The translations under genes were made by a program, and so were the position numbers. The notes beneath the pieces are model-generated. The model was not told the DNA's origin and ran no database searches. It saw only the letters and a program-made list of their open reading frames with translations. Of a stretch of DNA of 64,000 nucleotides, positions 46,301-52,524 are shown piece by piece. The stretch is from JAIXWP01 sp965247015 (lineage in GTDB: Bacteria; Bacteroidota; Bacteroidia; Flavobacteriales_D; Sanyastnellaceae), in assembly GCA_965247015.1 (NCBI GenBank), contig CBDFGG010000004.1, positions 1,240,001 to 1,304,000 on the forward strand. The letters are read 5' to 3'. Every line of letters begins with the position of its first letter. The stretch's first letter is position 1.

Positions 46301-47039
46301 CTTTAAGAGAAACAGTAATTGGCTTGTCCGCTAGAACCACAGCTCCACTAGGGTGTGTAGACGGTTGTGTATGGTTTGTGCCTGTGAAGCCAGCAGAATA
46401 AGTTTGACCAGCGTTGAGTGTTATTGAGAATTGTTGAAGCGCAGGCCTTCCGTCTAGTGGTGTGGGCGAATAGATAGTTACCACTGTATTATTTTGCGTA
46501 GCACAAATATCAAAAGAAGCAAAAGCTTGATGGGGCGACGCGAAGGGTTCGTTGTAGAACGGGGCGTGTTTATGAAGAGGAATATAAAATTCAGTACCGA
46601 GAGAGTTTGGACCCTTGAGTGCCCAGATGTCTGTGTTGTTGTTATTAGCACATTCATAATAGCACGTTATAGTGGTGGTGCTTTGAATGCGAAGACCGGT
46701 GTTGACAATCGTGTTGGTTGGTCGCGTCTCTAGCTGTGTTTTAAATGCGGTTAAATCCACTTTGACCGATTGGTTGGCAGGTACGTTTACAACAATCGGA
46801 GCGCCGCCATTAAAAGCAGCGTTGGCGGGTTGTGAAATAGTAACTACCGACGCAGCGCCAGTGGAGGAGACTACGAGAAAAAGCGGTTCGCCTCCTGGTG
46901 CATTGTGGAGGTCGGTAATGTCTGGTGGTGCAAACCAAAAATCGGTGCCGCTTTGTGCGCTGACTGTGGTTTGTAAGAGGGTGAGAGAGGTGAGGAGTAA
47001 TAGTAATGAAAGAAGTCTGGAGGCAGTAAAGAATTGCAT
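40338..47039 (-). CDS. Giant repeat adhesin with T9SS type B sorting domain
   Basis: 2233 residues from ATG 47039 (a GTG two codons upstream at 47045 is less likely). Signal peptide (LLSLLLLLTSLTLLQTTVSA region). Residues about 30-480 look like the IgGFc-binding N-terminal domain (GTDFWFAPPDITDLHNAPGG, ITCYYECANNNNTDIWALKG in order). Then about 18 tandem repeats of 80-88 residues, each with V-N-A-G-x-D/N-Q-T-x-C, L-x-G, G-x-W-T-x-x-G-x-F-x-P and L-T-L-T-S-T-x-N-G-x-C. A single PKD domain (WDWSFENGATSAVENPS) and the type B sorting domain (FPTAFSPNGDNSNDVLHV, IYNNWGNEIFST, GVYVYTVTG) end it. It is co-transcribed with the PorP/SprF gene. Likely a long surface adhesin. It contains two copies of the 18-bp palindrome. 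Confidence 0.93.
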   Translation of the reverse strand: MQFFTASRLLSLLLLLTSLTLLQTTVSAQSGTDFWFAPPDITDLHNAPGGEPLFLVVSSTGAASVVTISQPANAAFNGGAPIVVNVPANQSVKVDLTAFKTQLETRPTNTIVNTGLRIQSTTTITCYYECANNNNTDIWALKGPNSLGTEFYIPLHKHAPFYNEPFASPHQAFASFDICATQNNTVVTIYSPTPLDGRPALQQFSITLNAGQTYSAGFTGTNHTQPSTHPSGAVVLADKPITVSLKDDSNHNPSGGCYDILGDQIVPVNVVGEDYIAVKGSLNANGDESVAIMATQNNTQVFVNGATTPVATLFAGEYYRLDMDYLSGSATENAMYIHCSKPAYAMHITGFGCEMGMAQLPPLNCAGSQTLNFTRGSSQTFYITLLCRASAVNSFTVTGPSAALINPSSFQTVPGTDGEWRAARIQYNTTEVPVDATFKVTNTADVFALGVINGGASTGCKYGYFSEFVAPITVSANIDQTICANTSATLNGSIAGGTTTGEWTSTGTGSFTPNAQALNAVYNPSPADAAAGSVTLTLTSTGACTPVSDQLVLTITPAPTVNAGANQTICANNPNISLNGSVTVASGGIWTGGAGTFIPSNTALNAVYVPTSTEINSGSLALTLTTTGNGICNPIADNVLITFSPAPIVNAGVNQTKCANNAVVTLAGSITVASGGVWTGGLGSFSPSATTLNATYTPTPAEIASGSITLTLTSTGNGNCNSVSDQMTISFTAPPTANAGSDIFRCANNASAQLSGSVSVASGGQWTGGLGTFSPNNNTLNATYNPTAAEIANGSLTLTLTTTGNASCSAVTDQVTIFFSPAPTVNAGSDLLSCANNATVSLNGSVTIASGAVWTGGNGVFSPNNTTLNATYTPTATEIATGQVTLTLTSTGNGLCNEVSDQVLITISPAPVVNAGQNISACANNAVVNLSGQVFNATGGMWSGGAGNFFPNANTLNATYTPTASEISSGSINLTLTSISANSCNTVSDDVLITFAPTPIVNAGVDQTVCGNNAVVTLNGFVNFALGGQWTGGLGIFTPSNTALGATYSPTATEIANGFVDLTLTSSGNGSCIAVSDIVRINYTPAPTISIVGGVQPCTNNASYQASVNFTVASGILWSGNGSFNPSNTSANITYTPTAEEIAAGNFELSVVATGNGNCISVDDNITVEFINAPIVNAGADQTVCVTSLDVSLSGSISGSANTGVWTSSGTGTFSPSNTALNAVYTCSAADSLAGSVQITLTSTAANSCIDESDFMIISILPAGIANAGADQTVCGNNANIDLNGIISGAATSGVWTSSGTGSFSPDNNTINATYIPSAFDIANGGVDLILTANSCNIAKDTLSVLITPVRTISVGDDATYCADIETFDLSALIENGPQNLVWSTTGTGTITPNVNAVNITYNPSAQDLVQQTITFTATTLNNGSCVPVSDQVIIELFPTGNVTAGPDQIVCANNANVALSGTISGGASAVVWTTSGTGLFVPNASDINATYVPSEQDILAGSVTLTIQATNSCNETIDELTVTITPAPIVNAGANQTLCGSNPAFQLEGTASNVNGVIWTGGNGTFSPNNTTLDAIYIPTPTEQSFGSVTLTLSSTSNGNCTSVSDAVVLFMTSGIVVNAGQDQTVCSSAEFTQLNGGVSNGSSTGIWTTTGSGTFSPDNSSLNPMYTFSESDLLLPEIEFILTSTNNGNCPIESDTVLVIFGASAFSNAGLDIQICGNQQTVTLNGAVSGGASTGVWSTNGGGTFVDSNNLNTVYNISNSDILLGEIEIYLTTTNNGDCLAGVDTLKVLVTPISVVTAGSDFTVCETETELSLGGSISGASSTGVWSSLGTGSFSSNTFGENITYSPSASDLTQGSVEIILTSNDTGICPPSSDNVVITFSEVAIVVAGSDQLICSSENSVSLAGTVSSTNGTAIWTSSGTGLFDNNTANATTYSPSNSDIAVGEVTLYFTSTNNGACEAAVDSLTISILEAISVNAGSDQIICGDKNSVDINGLISGSASTGVWTTTGTGTFGASPTTLQNSYTLSASDISIGMVDLILTSTSSGICPNDNDTLKIIVQPVPIAAFTSESDEELGVEFTDESIGAASWDWSFENGATSAVENPSVTFPEAGQYEVILIVTSTAGCSDTIVSVVQAFDKAMEPIDFPTAFSPNGDNSNDVLHVLGGPFEEVDFKIYNNWGNEIFSTSDPKGGWDGSYKGTQQPVGVYVYTVTGTTIDGKKIKLSGNVTLIR
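41592..41609. repeat. ACCGAAY-N4-RTTCGGT palindrome, copy 2 (one mismatch)
   Basis: ACCGAGCGAAAGTTCGGT, with G for A at position 6. Inside adhesin repeat 16, minus strand T-E-L-S-L-G. Confidence 0.55.
42276..42293. repeat. ACCGAAY-N4-RTTCGGT palindrome, copy 3
   Basis: ACCGAATGATTGTTCGGT, identical to copy 1. Inside adhesin repeat 13; the other repeats do not carry it, so it is not a product of domain duplication. Confidence 0.8.
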
Positions 47040-47116
47040 ATTCACCCGGGATTAGGCTACTCAATACGTTGGTGGCTTCGTTTGGTTGCGAGTGCTGTGT
47101 TAAATTTAATGTTGAT

Positions 47117-47124
47117 TACATTTG
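47117..47124 (+). promoter_or_regulatory. Promoter -7 element of the 717-residue cargo gene
   Basis: TACATTTG matches TAnnTTTG, 21 bp before the ATG at 47146. No convincing -33 element. Confidence 0.5.
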
Positions 47125-47145
47125 ATGAAATGAAGATCTCTCACA

Positions 47146-49299
47146 ATGAATAGACTACTACTTTTTTTGTTCTTAATTCCTGTTTTCAGTTTTGGTCAGA
47201 ATAATATTGTCACTTATGCCGGGGGCAGCGGGAAGGAAACTTTTTATGATGTTTCACAATTGTCAGATGGAACATTTTTAGTTGCTGGTTATGCGGAGGA
47301 TTTCAGTTGGTTGCCAAATACGACCACTGTAAATTACTTGACTTATGCGGGAAATATTCCGAATGCTTTAGGAAGCAACCGCTTTGGTTTTTTAATGCGT
47401 CTTTCAAATGATTTGTCAACCATACTACAAGTGGTTAGCTTTCCTCAAGGTGATGTCGAGGACATTCGATTTATCAAGACCAATAGTTTACCCTATCAAG
47501 AAACAGAAGATTTATTCATCAGCTGCACCACTAAGGATACCGATTCGAATAACGGTGGTTATTTGATAGCAAAACTTAATGGGAATTTTGTTGATGCTAG
47601 TCCTACGGGGCTGAGTTGGATGCGTGTGGTATGGGCAAAGAGTATAGCTCAGGAAGTACATCCGTGGGATGTGACGAGCGATGGTGAGGTTTATTACATA
47701 TCCGGTGAGGCACATGGATATGATTGGAGTGCTATGTATTGCTTAGACGTTAATGGCGAGCGTCGCGTGGTAGAGCATTGGCGCACACATTGGCAAGTTC
47801 AAGGGGGAGAATGGAAAGGAACTCCAGCAAGTTCTTACGGTGGAAACAGCACCTTGTCTTATAGCGGAATTGTCATGAAATCATGGGGCAGATGTGAAAT
47901 GCGTTCGTGGACACAAGAGGATTTCGACGCAGTGTATCCGGATGGAAATGGAGGAACGAAAAAAGGAAAATGGCCAAGTGATTTTTTCTATACAGGCCCC
48001 TGTGATCCATTTGATGTAACCGCTGAGAGCCCGGGATATACTGGCTATTCACCCGAGGCATGCTGTCCAGTTTGGGGAGCTAGTTCGATTGCGATAGATA
48101 AAAGAAATAATCATGTGTACCTCGGAATGAACTTCAAATCATACGCAAATTTTGAAGATGGCACGGGCAGTCCCGATTTTGAACCAGCTGTTATTGCTTT
48201 TGATAATACTGGCGATATGAAGTGGTGGAGTCGATTATATCATGAAATTACACCAGAAGGAGAGCTTCGAATTTCATTGCCTGATCAATATGTAGATGCG
48301 CTGGCCATTGATTATGCCAATGATTTTTTAGTAGTTGGAGCGCGCACACATGGGAACAATACCGAAAATTTATGGGAAGGAAATGAGATCATGAATAATG
48401 GAAATGCCCATGGATTTCAAAATCGTTTTACAGGAACGCAGGGTGATATACACGAGTCGTGGTTGGGGAAATTACAATTGTCAACCGGTGATTTATTTCA
48501 CTCCACCTATTTAGCAGAAATGTCAGAAGGAACAACGACTTATGGAACTCCGCATGCAGACCCTAATCTAGATGGATGGCCCGATCCGAATACGGGATGG
48601 CCGAATCTTAATACTACACGTCTCGCGAAGAACAATATGAAAGTAAGTAGCAGCGGTGATGTATGCGTACTTGCGGTTGGAAGGAGAACGATTACAACGG
48701 CAAATGCATATCAAAAAATGGTGAAGCCCTACTATGGCGGAAAGAGCTGCTGGAACAGCTTTGTACGAGTTTATGAGGATGATTTCGAAGTGCCGAAATA
48801 TAGCTCATTGATAGTTGGTGAGTGGGACACTCTCACAGAGGCTGGCGGTGCAAATACAGAGATGTATGGTTTGTACAAAACCAGTGAAGGCGTGATATGT
48901 GTGGGTAGACATATTGCGACCAATGGATTTGCGAATGGCAATGATATTCCTGTTACAAACGTTCCATCATGGGGAGCCGGAAGCTCGTCTAACGAAAGCG
49001 CCATCTTAGTTTATTACAAGGCTGATAATTTGATCAACCCAAATGATGGAGGGGTGGTTTCAGTATCAGAATTGGAAACCGAACAAACGTTCGGTGTATT
49101 TCCGAACCCTACAAATGCCATTATAAATGTTCCACTGGAGTTGAGAAATATTGTAGTTTATGATAGTTTGGGACGACCAGTAAAGAGGTTTGGAGTTGGC
49201 GGAAGCCTTGATGCGTCTGACCTACCGTCAGGGTCTTACTATATTCGAGCTGAGAGATTTGGAAAAAATATTGGGGCGAGATTTATCATTCAACAATAG
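47146..49299 (+). CDS. T9SS type A cargo protein, beta-propeller-like
   Basis: 717 residues. Signal peptide (NRLLLFLFLIPVFSFG). The body alternates strands with D-x-G/N motifs (GGTFVD-like turns; IVTYAGGSGKETFYDVSQLS, AIDKRNNHVYLGMNFKSYAN), as in secreted propeller proteins; the fold is inference. The last 75 residues are the type A sorting domain: FGVFPNPTNAIINV, IVVYDSLGRPVKRF, LDASDLPSGSYYIRA. No catalytic motif was recognised. It contains palindrome copy 4 directly before the FPNP codons. First of three same-strand cargo genes. Confidence 0.88.
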   Translation: MNRLLLFLFLIPVFSFGQNNIVTYAGGSGKETFYDVSQLSDGTFLVAGYAEDFSWLPNTTTVNYLTYAGNIPNALGSNRFGFLMRLSNDLSTILQVVSFPQGDVEDIRFIKTNSLPYQETEDLFISCTTKDTDSNNGGYLIAKLNGNFVDASPTGLSWMRVVWAKSIAQEVHPWDVTSDGEVYYISGEAHGYDWSAMYCLDVNGERRVVEHWRTHWQVQGGEWKGTPASSYGGNSTLSYSGIVMKSWGRCEMRSWTQEDFDAVYPDGNGGTKKGKWPSDFFYTGPCDPFDVTAESPGYTGYSPEACCPVWGASSIAIDKRNNHVYLGMNFKSYANFEDGTGSPDFEPAVIAFDNTGDMKWWSRLYHEITPEGELRISLPDQYVDALAIDYANDFLVVGARTHGNNTENLWEGNEIMNNGNAHGFQNRFTGTQGDIHESWLGKLQLSTGDLFHSTYLAEMSEGTTTYGTPHADPNLDGWPDPNTGWPNLNTTRLAKNNMKVSSSGDVCVLAVGRRTITTANAYQKMVKPYYGGKSCWNSFVRVYEDDFEVPKYSSLIVGEWDTLTEAGGANTEMYGLYKTSEGVICVGRHIATNGFANGNDIPVTNVPSWGAGSSSNESAILVYYKADNLINPNDGGVVSVSELETEQTFGVFPNPTNAIINVPLELRNIVVYDSLGRPVKRFGVGGSLDASDLPSGSYYIRAERFGKNIGARFIIQQ
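49078..49095. repeat. ACCGAAY-N4-RTTCGGT palindrome, copy 4
   Basis: ACCGAACAAACGTTCGGT, in the linker just upstream of the FPNP codons of the type A sorting domain (encodes T-E-Q-T-F-G). Confidence 0.8.
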
Positions 49300-49334
49300 T
49301 ACTATATTCGCAAAAACTCAAATACCTTATTATC

Positions 49335-49439
49335 ATGGCAAAGAGCAAAGACCAAAAGAAAGAAGTGAAAAAAGAAGCTACTAAGTCAGCGAAAGAAAAG
49401 CGAGCAGAGAAGCGCGACAAAAAGCCGAAATATGATTAA
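49335..49439 (+). CDS. Small Lys-rich basic protein (34 residues)
   Basis: The ATG at 49335 begins a 34-residue frame that is about 40% Lys plus several Glu and Arg (starts MAKSKDQKKEVKKEATKSAK, ends KPKYD). A strong terminator follows 4 bp after the stop, and an imperfect -7 box (TATATTCG, 49303-49310) lies upstream, which supports a real gene. It has no signal peptide or known domain. Its charge suggests nucleic-acid or ribosome association, but this is inference. It sits alone between two large secreted-protein genes. Confidence 0.6.
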   Translation: MAKSKDQKKEVKKEATKSAKEKRAEKRDKKPKYD

Positions 49440-49442
49440 TAC

Positions 49443-49470
49443 GAAACCCCGAGAAATCGGGGTTTTTTAT
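49443..49470 (+). terminator. Intrinsic terminator after the small basic gene
   Basis: AAACCCCG/CGGGGTTT stem with a 6-nt AGAAAT loop and a T-run. Confidence 0.85.
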
Positions 49471-49520
49471 TTTAGGTAAAAGGAAAAACTGTTGTTTTCT
49501 TTGTGTTAGAAATTACAGGA

Positions 49521-52442
49521 ATGAACAAGAGTATTTTACTTTCGATAGGAATCTTTCTTCTCACAATTGCTAGCCACTCGCAAACTCCATCTCTCGCATG
49601 GGGGAAGGCTTTCGGGGGTGTTGATGGTTCTAACTATTCAAGAACCGTTCGTCATGCAATAGACGGGGCAGGAAATATTTATAACATTGGAATATATCGA
49701 GGCACCGTTGATTTTAACTCAGGAACGGCAGTTTCATCTGTCACCGCCGTAGGTGAATTTGATGTGTTTGTACAAAAGCTCGATAACGACGGTAATTTTC
49801 TTTGGGTAAAAACTTTTGGCTCCGTAAATGAGGAGCGCCCGATCGACATTGCAGTCGATAATAGCGAGGGAGTTTATTTCACCATGAAGTTTCAAGGAAG
49901 CATTGATGTAAACCCCAATTCAGGAACACAAACCATTACTGCAAGCGGAATAGACACAGACACGAGAGATTTGGTGGTGGTGAAATTGAATTCAAATGGT
50001 GATTATCAAAACCATTCCCAAATCACCAATTGCACTTATAATTTTATTAATGCGGAAATAGAAGTAAACAACGCAGGAGAATTGTTTCTGGTTTATAATT
50101 CTGAAGTACAAATTGTATTGATACAACAATTGAATTTGGGTAATCTATCAGTGATTTCAGAAAAGGAAATTGCAAATAATAGTGGAAGTGGTCAGGCATT
50201 GATCAATAATGTATCCTTTGACAATTCAGACAGCATGTTGTTGGCGGGAGTTTTTTCACAATCACTCTCCATGAACCCTGATCAGCCGGGGACTACGATT
50301 AGCTCGGTGAGCAACACCTTTGATTCATTTGTCATTAAGTTGACGAGTTCAGAAACATATGTCTTTGGACAAAGCTTTGGCACCACTAGTAATTTTGATG
50401 AGGCGATATCCATTACTTCAGACGATGCTGGAAATGTGTTTGTGCTTGGTCGGTTTGAAAATGCTCCGGACTTTAATGCGGGCGCTGAAACAGCAACGTT
50501 GACAAGCCTTGGATCAACAGATGTATTTGTACAAAAATTGTCGCCAACTGGAGCATTCGTTTGGGTAAAACAATTTGGAAGTGCCTTAGGTGAAGACGCC
50601 GGCACCATTCGTTGTGATGCTCAAGGCAATGTGGTTTCCACGTTTTACGTGAGTGATGATTTTGACGCCAATCCCAATGCTGGAACGAACAACATTGCTT
50701 TGTCAATGATCAGCTCGGTGATTGTGATTCTTGATACTGATGGTGGGTTTGTTTTTGCTGACGATATTAGTTGGGCGGACGGCACTAATCAAGAGGTTCA
50801 TGTATTGATTGATGATGCCAATAGTATTTACCTCGCTGGTTCATTTAGCGGTGCTTCTTTTGATAGCGACCCATCTTCGAATGTGGTTAATATTGGATCA
50901 AGCACTAACAGAAGTAGTTATAATTTGAAGTGGAGTCAATGTGCTGCTGTCGTGCCCACACTGAGCATTTCTGCTAATACTACAGAGGTTTGCGAAACGA
51001 CGATGGTGTCGTTTACCACCAGTTTTACGAATGGAGGCACAACCCCTCTTTTCACGTGGAATGTGAATGGTAATGTAGTAGCAGTAGGTGTTTCGAGTTA
51101 CAGTACCAATATGCTGGTGGCTGGGGATATAGTGACCTGCACGATGCTGAGCAACGCAGAATGCGCGAGTCCAGCGTCGATCACGAGTAATACCGTTGCC
51201 ATGACATGTTCAAGTGTGGGTGGAGGCGAAGAATTATTTTTCTCAGAATATGTAGAAGGCAGCGGAAACAACAAGGCTTTTGAAATTTACAATCCGACAT
51301 CAAGTGTTGTTGACCTTAGCGCATATTCCGTGGCACTATACACCAATGGAGGAACTACAGCAAATAGCACATTGAACCTGACCGGAATGTTGAATCCGCA
51401 GGATGTAATTGTTGTTGCCAATAATCAAGGCGTCGCTGAATTGCTTGCGGTTGCGGATGTCACTACAGGAAGCGTTTGTAGCTTTAATGGAGATGATGCG
51501 CTTGTCTTGATTCGCAATGGTGAAAACATTGATATTATTGGAGAAATAGGTGTTGACCCCGGCACTAATTGGCCTGTAAACGATGGTGGATTTACTTCTG
51601 AATATACGTTGGTGAGAAAGCCCGATGTGACAGGTCCAACCACCGATTGGAGTGTTGGACAAAACCAATGGAATTCGTTTGCTCAGAACACATTTGCAAA
51701 CCTCGGCTCACATACCGTAACTGTTTCTGTGGATTATGAAGTGGTGATCACTGCGAATGATGAGAGCGTTTGTGATGGAGATTTTGTTACTTTCAATGCA
51801 AGCGTGAATCCTTCGACTGGCGAGGTTTTTACTTACACATGGTATATTGATGGAGAGGTGTCGCAAGTCGCTGAGAGCTCCACGTTTATAACATCTTTCT
51901 TGAATGACGGTAGTGTTGTTTATTGCACAGCTACTGACGAACAAGGAACAGTAGTGGATCAAAGTAATGAAGTAGTAATTGATGTACAGTCATATCCAAT
52001 TGTTTCTGTTACCGTGACCCAGAATACGCTTACTGCCCAGCCCGCAGGACTCAGTTATCAATGGATAGATTGCTCGACGGGGCAAGACATTCAGGGGGCG
52101 ACAAGTGTTAGCTTTTCTCCTGCTGAATCGGGAAACTACGCAGTAGAGGTAAGCGCAAATGGTTGTGCAGCAACGGGTGAATGCGATGATATTATTATTG
52201 TTTCCATTGAACCGAATGAACGTTCGGTGGTAAATGTGTTTCCAAATCCATTTTCAAATAACATTGTACTGGAGTGTGATCCCAACGAGATTAATAAGGT
52301 TGCGTTGATAGATGTTTGTGGAAAGGTGATTCTGCAAGAAAACGTGACTTCTCAGCGAGTTGAGATTACGACATCGCATGTGGAGCGAGGAATTTATTTC
52401 TTGAAATATGGAAACAGCATTATTCCATTAGTGAAGGAATAA
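49521..52442 (+). CDS. T9SS type A cargo with SBBP-type propeller and lamin-tail domain
   Basis: 973 residues from ATG 49521 (an in-frame GTG at 49503 would precede the signal peptide NKSILLSIGIFLLTIASHS). Residues about 25-470 hold SBBP-type beta-propeller repeats (AIDGAGNIYNIGIYRGTVDF, DVFVQKLDNDGNFLWVKTFG). Next an Ig-like domain, then a lamin-tail domain (LFFSEYVEGSGNNKAFEIYN, VDLSAYSVALY), another Ig-like domain and the type A sorting domain (VFPNPFSNNIVLECD, IDVCGKVILQE, ERGIYFLKYG). Lamin-tail domains occur in secreted nucleases and adhesins; no nuclease motif is seen here. It contains palindrome copy 5 just before the FPNP codons. Confidence 0.9.
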   Translation: MNKSILLSIGIFLLTIASHSQTPSLAWGKAFGGVDGSNYSRTVRHAIDGAGNIYNIGIYRGTVDFNSGTAVSSVTAVGEFDVFVQKLDNDGNFLWVKTFGSVNEERPIDIAVDNSEGVYFTMKFQGSIDVNPNSGTQTITASGIDTDTRDLVVVKLNSNGDYQNHSQITNCTYNFINAEIEVNNAGELFLVYNSEVQIVLIQQLNLGNLSVISEKEIANNSGSGQALINNVSFDNSDSMLLAGVFSQSLSMNPDQPGTTISSVSNTFDSFVIKLTSSETYVFGQSFGTTSNFDEAISITSDDAGNVFVLGRFENAPDFNAGAETATLTSLGSTDVFVQKLSPTGAFVWVKQFGSALGEDAGTIRCDAQGNVVSTFYVSDDFDANPNAGTNNIALSMISSVIVILDTDGGFVFADDISWADGTNQEVHVLIDDANSIYLAGSFSGASFDSDPSSNVVNIGSSTNRSSYNLKWSQCAAVVPTLSISANTTEVCETTMVSFTTSFTNGGTTPLFTWNVNGNVVAVGVSSYSTNMLVAGDIVTCTMLSNAECASPASITSNTVAMTCSSVGGGEELFFSEYVEGSGNNKAFEIYNPTSSVVDLSAYSVALYTNGGTTANSTLNLTGMLNPQDVIVVANNQGVAELLAVADVTTGSVCSFNGDDALVLIRNGENIDIIGEIGVDPGTNWPVNDGGFTSEYTLVRKPDVTGPTTDWSVGQNQWNSFAQNTFANLGSHTVTVSVDYEVVITANDESVCDGDFVTFNASVNPSTGEVFTYTWYIDGEVSQVAESSTFITSFLNDGSVVYCTATDEQGTVVDQSNEVVIDVQSYPIVSVTVTQNTLTAQPAGLSYQWIDCSTGQDIQGATSVSFSPAESGNYAVEVSANGCAATGECDDIIIVSIEPNERSVVNVFPNPFSNNIVLECDPNEINKVALIDVCGKVILQENVTSQRVEITTSHVERGIYFLKYGNSIIPLVKE
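52211..52228. repeat. ACCGAAY-N4-RTTCGGT palindrome, copy 5
   Basis: ACCGAATGAACGTTCGGT, in the linker before the type A sorting domain (encodes P-N-E-R-S-V, a different frame from copy 4). Confidence 0.8.
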
Positions 52443-52494
52443 TCCTTTGCACGCCATTGGTTTCGGGCATATTTTTTTAGAACGTATTTCGCTT

Positions 52495-52502
52495 TAACTT
52501 TG
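52495..52502 (+). promoter_or_regulatory. Promoter -7 element of the 1112-residue cargo gene
   Basis: TAACTTTG matches TAnnTTTG; a run of T (52472-52478) lies near the -33 position. ATG at 52525. Confidence 0.6.
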
Positions 52503-52524
52503 CCGCTTAGAAACCAAAGATTTA

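Noticed and set aside
21250..51067. The 13-mer TTTTCACGTGGAA at about 21250, 32388 and 51054 as a repeated parS-like motif
   Set aside because: The copies at 21250 and 51054 encode the same F-T-W-N motif of PKD/Ig domains in the same frame, so coding constraint explains them. Only 32388 is non-coding.
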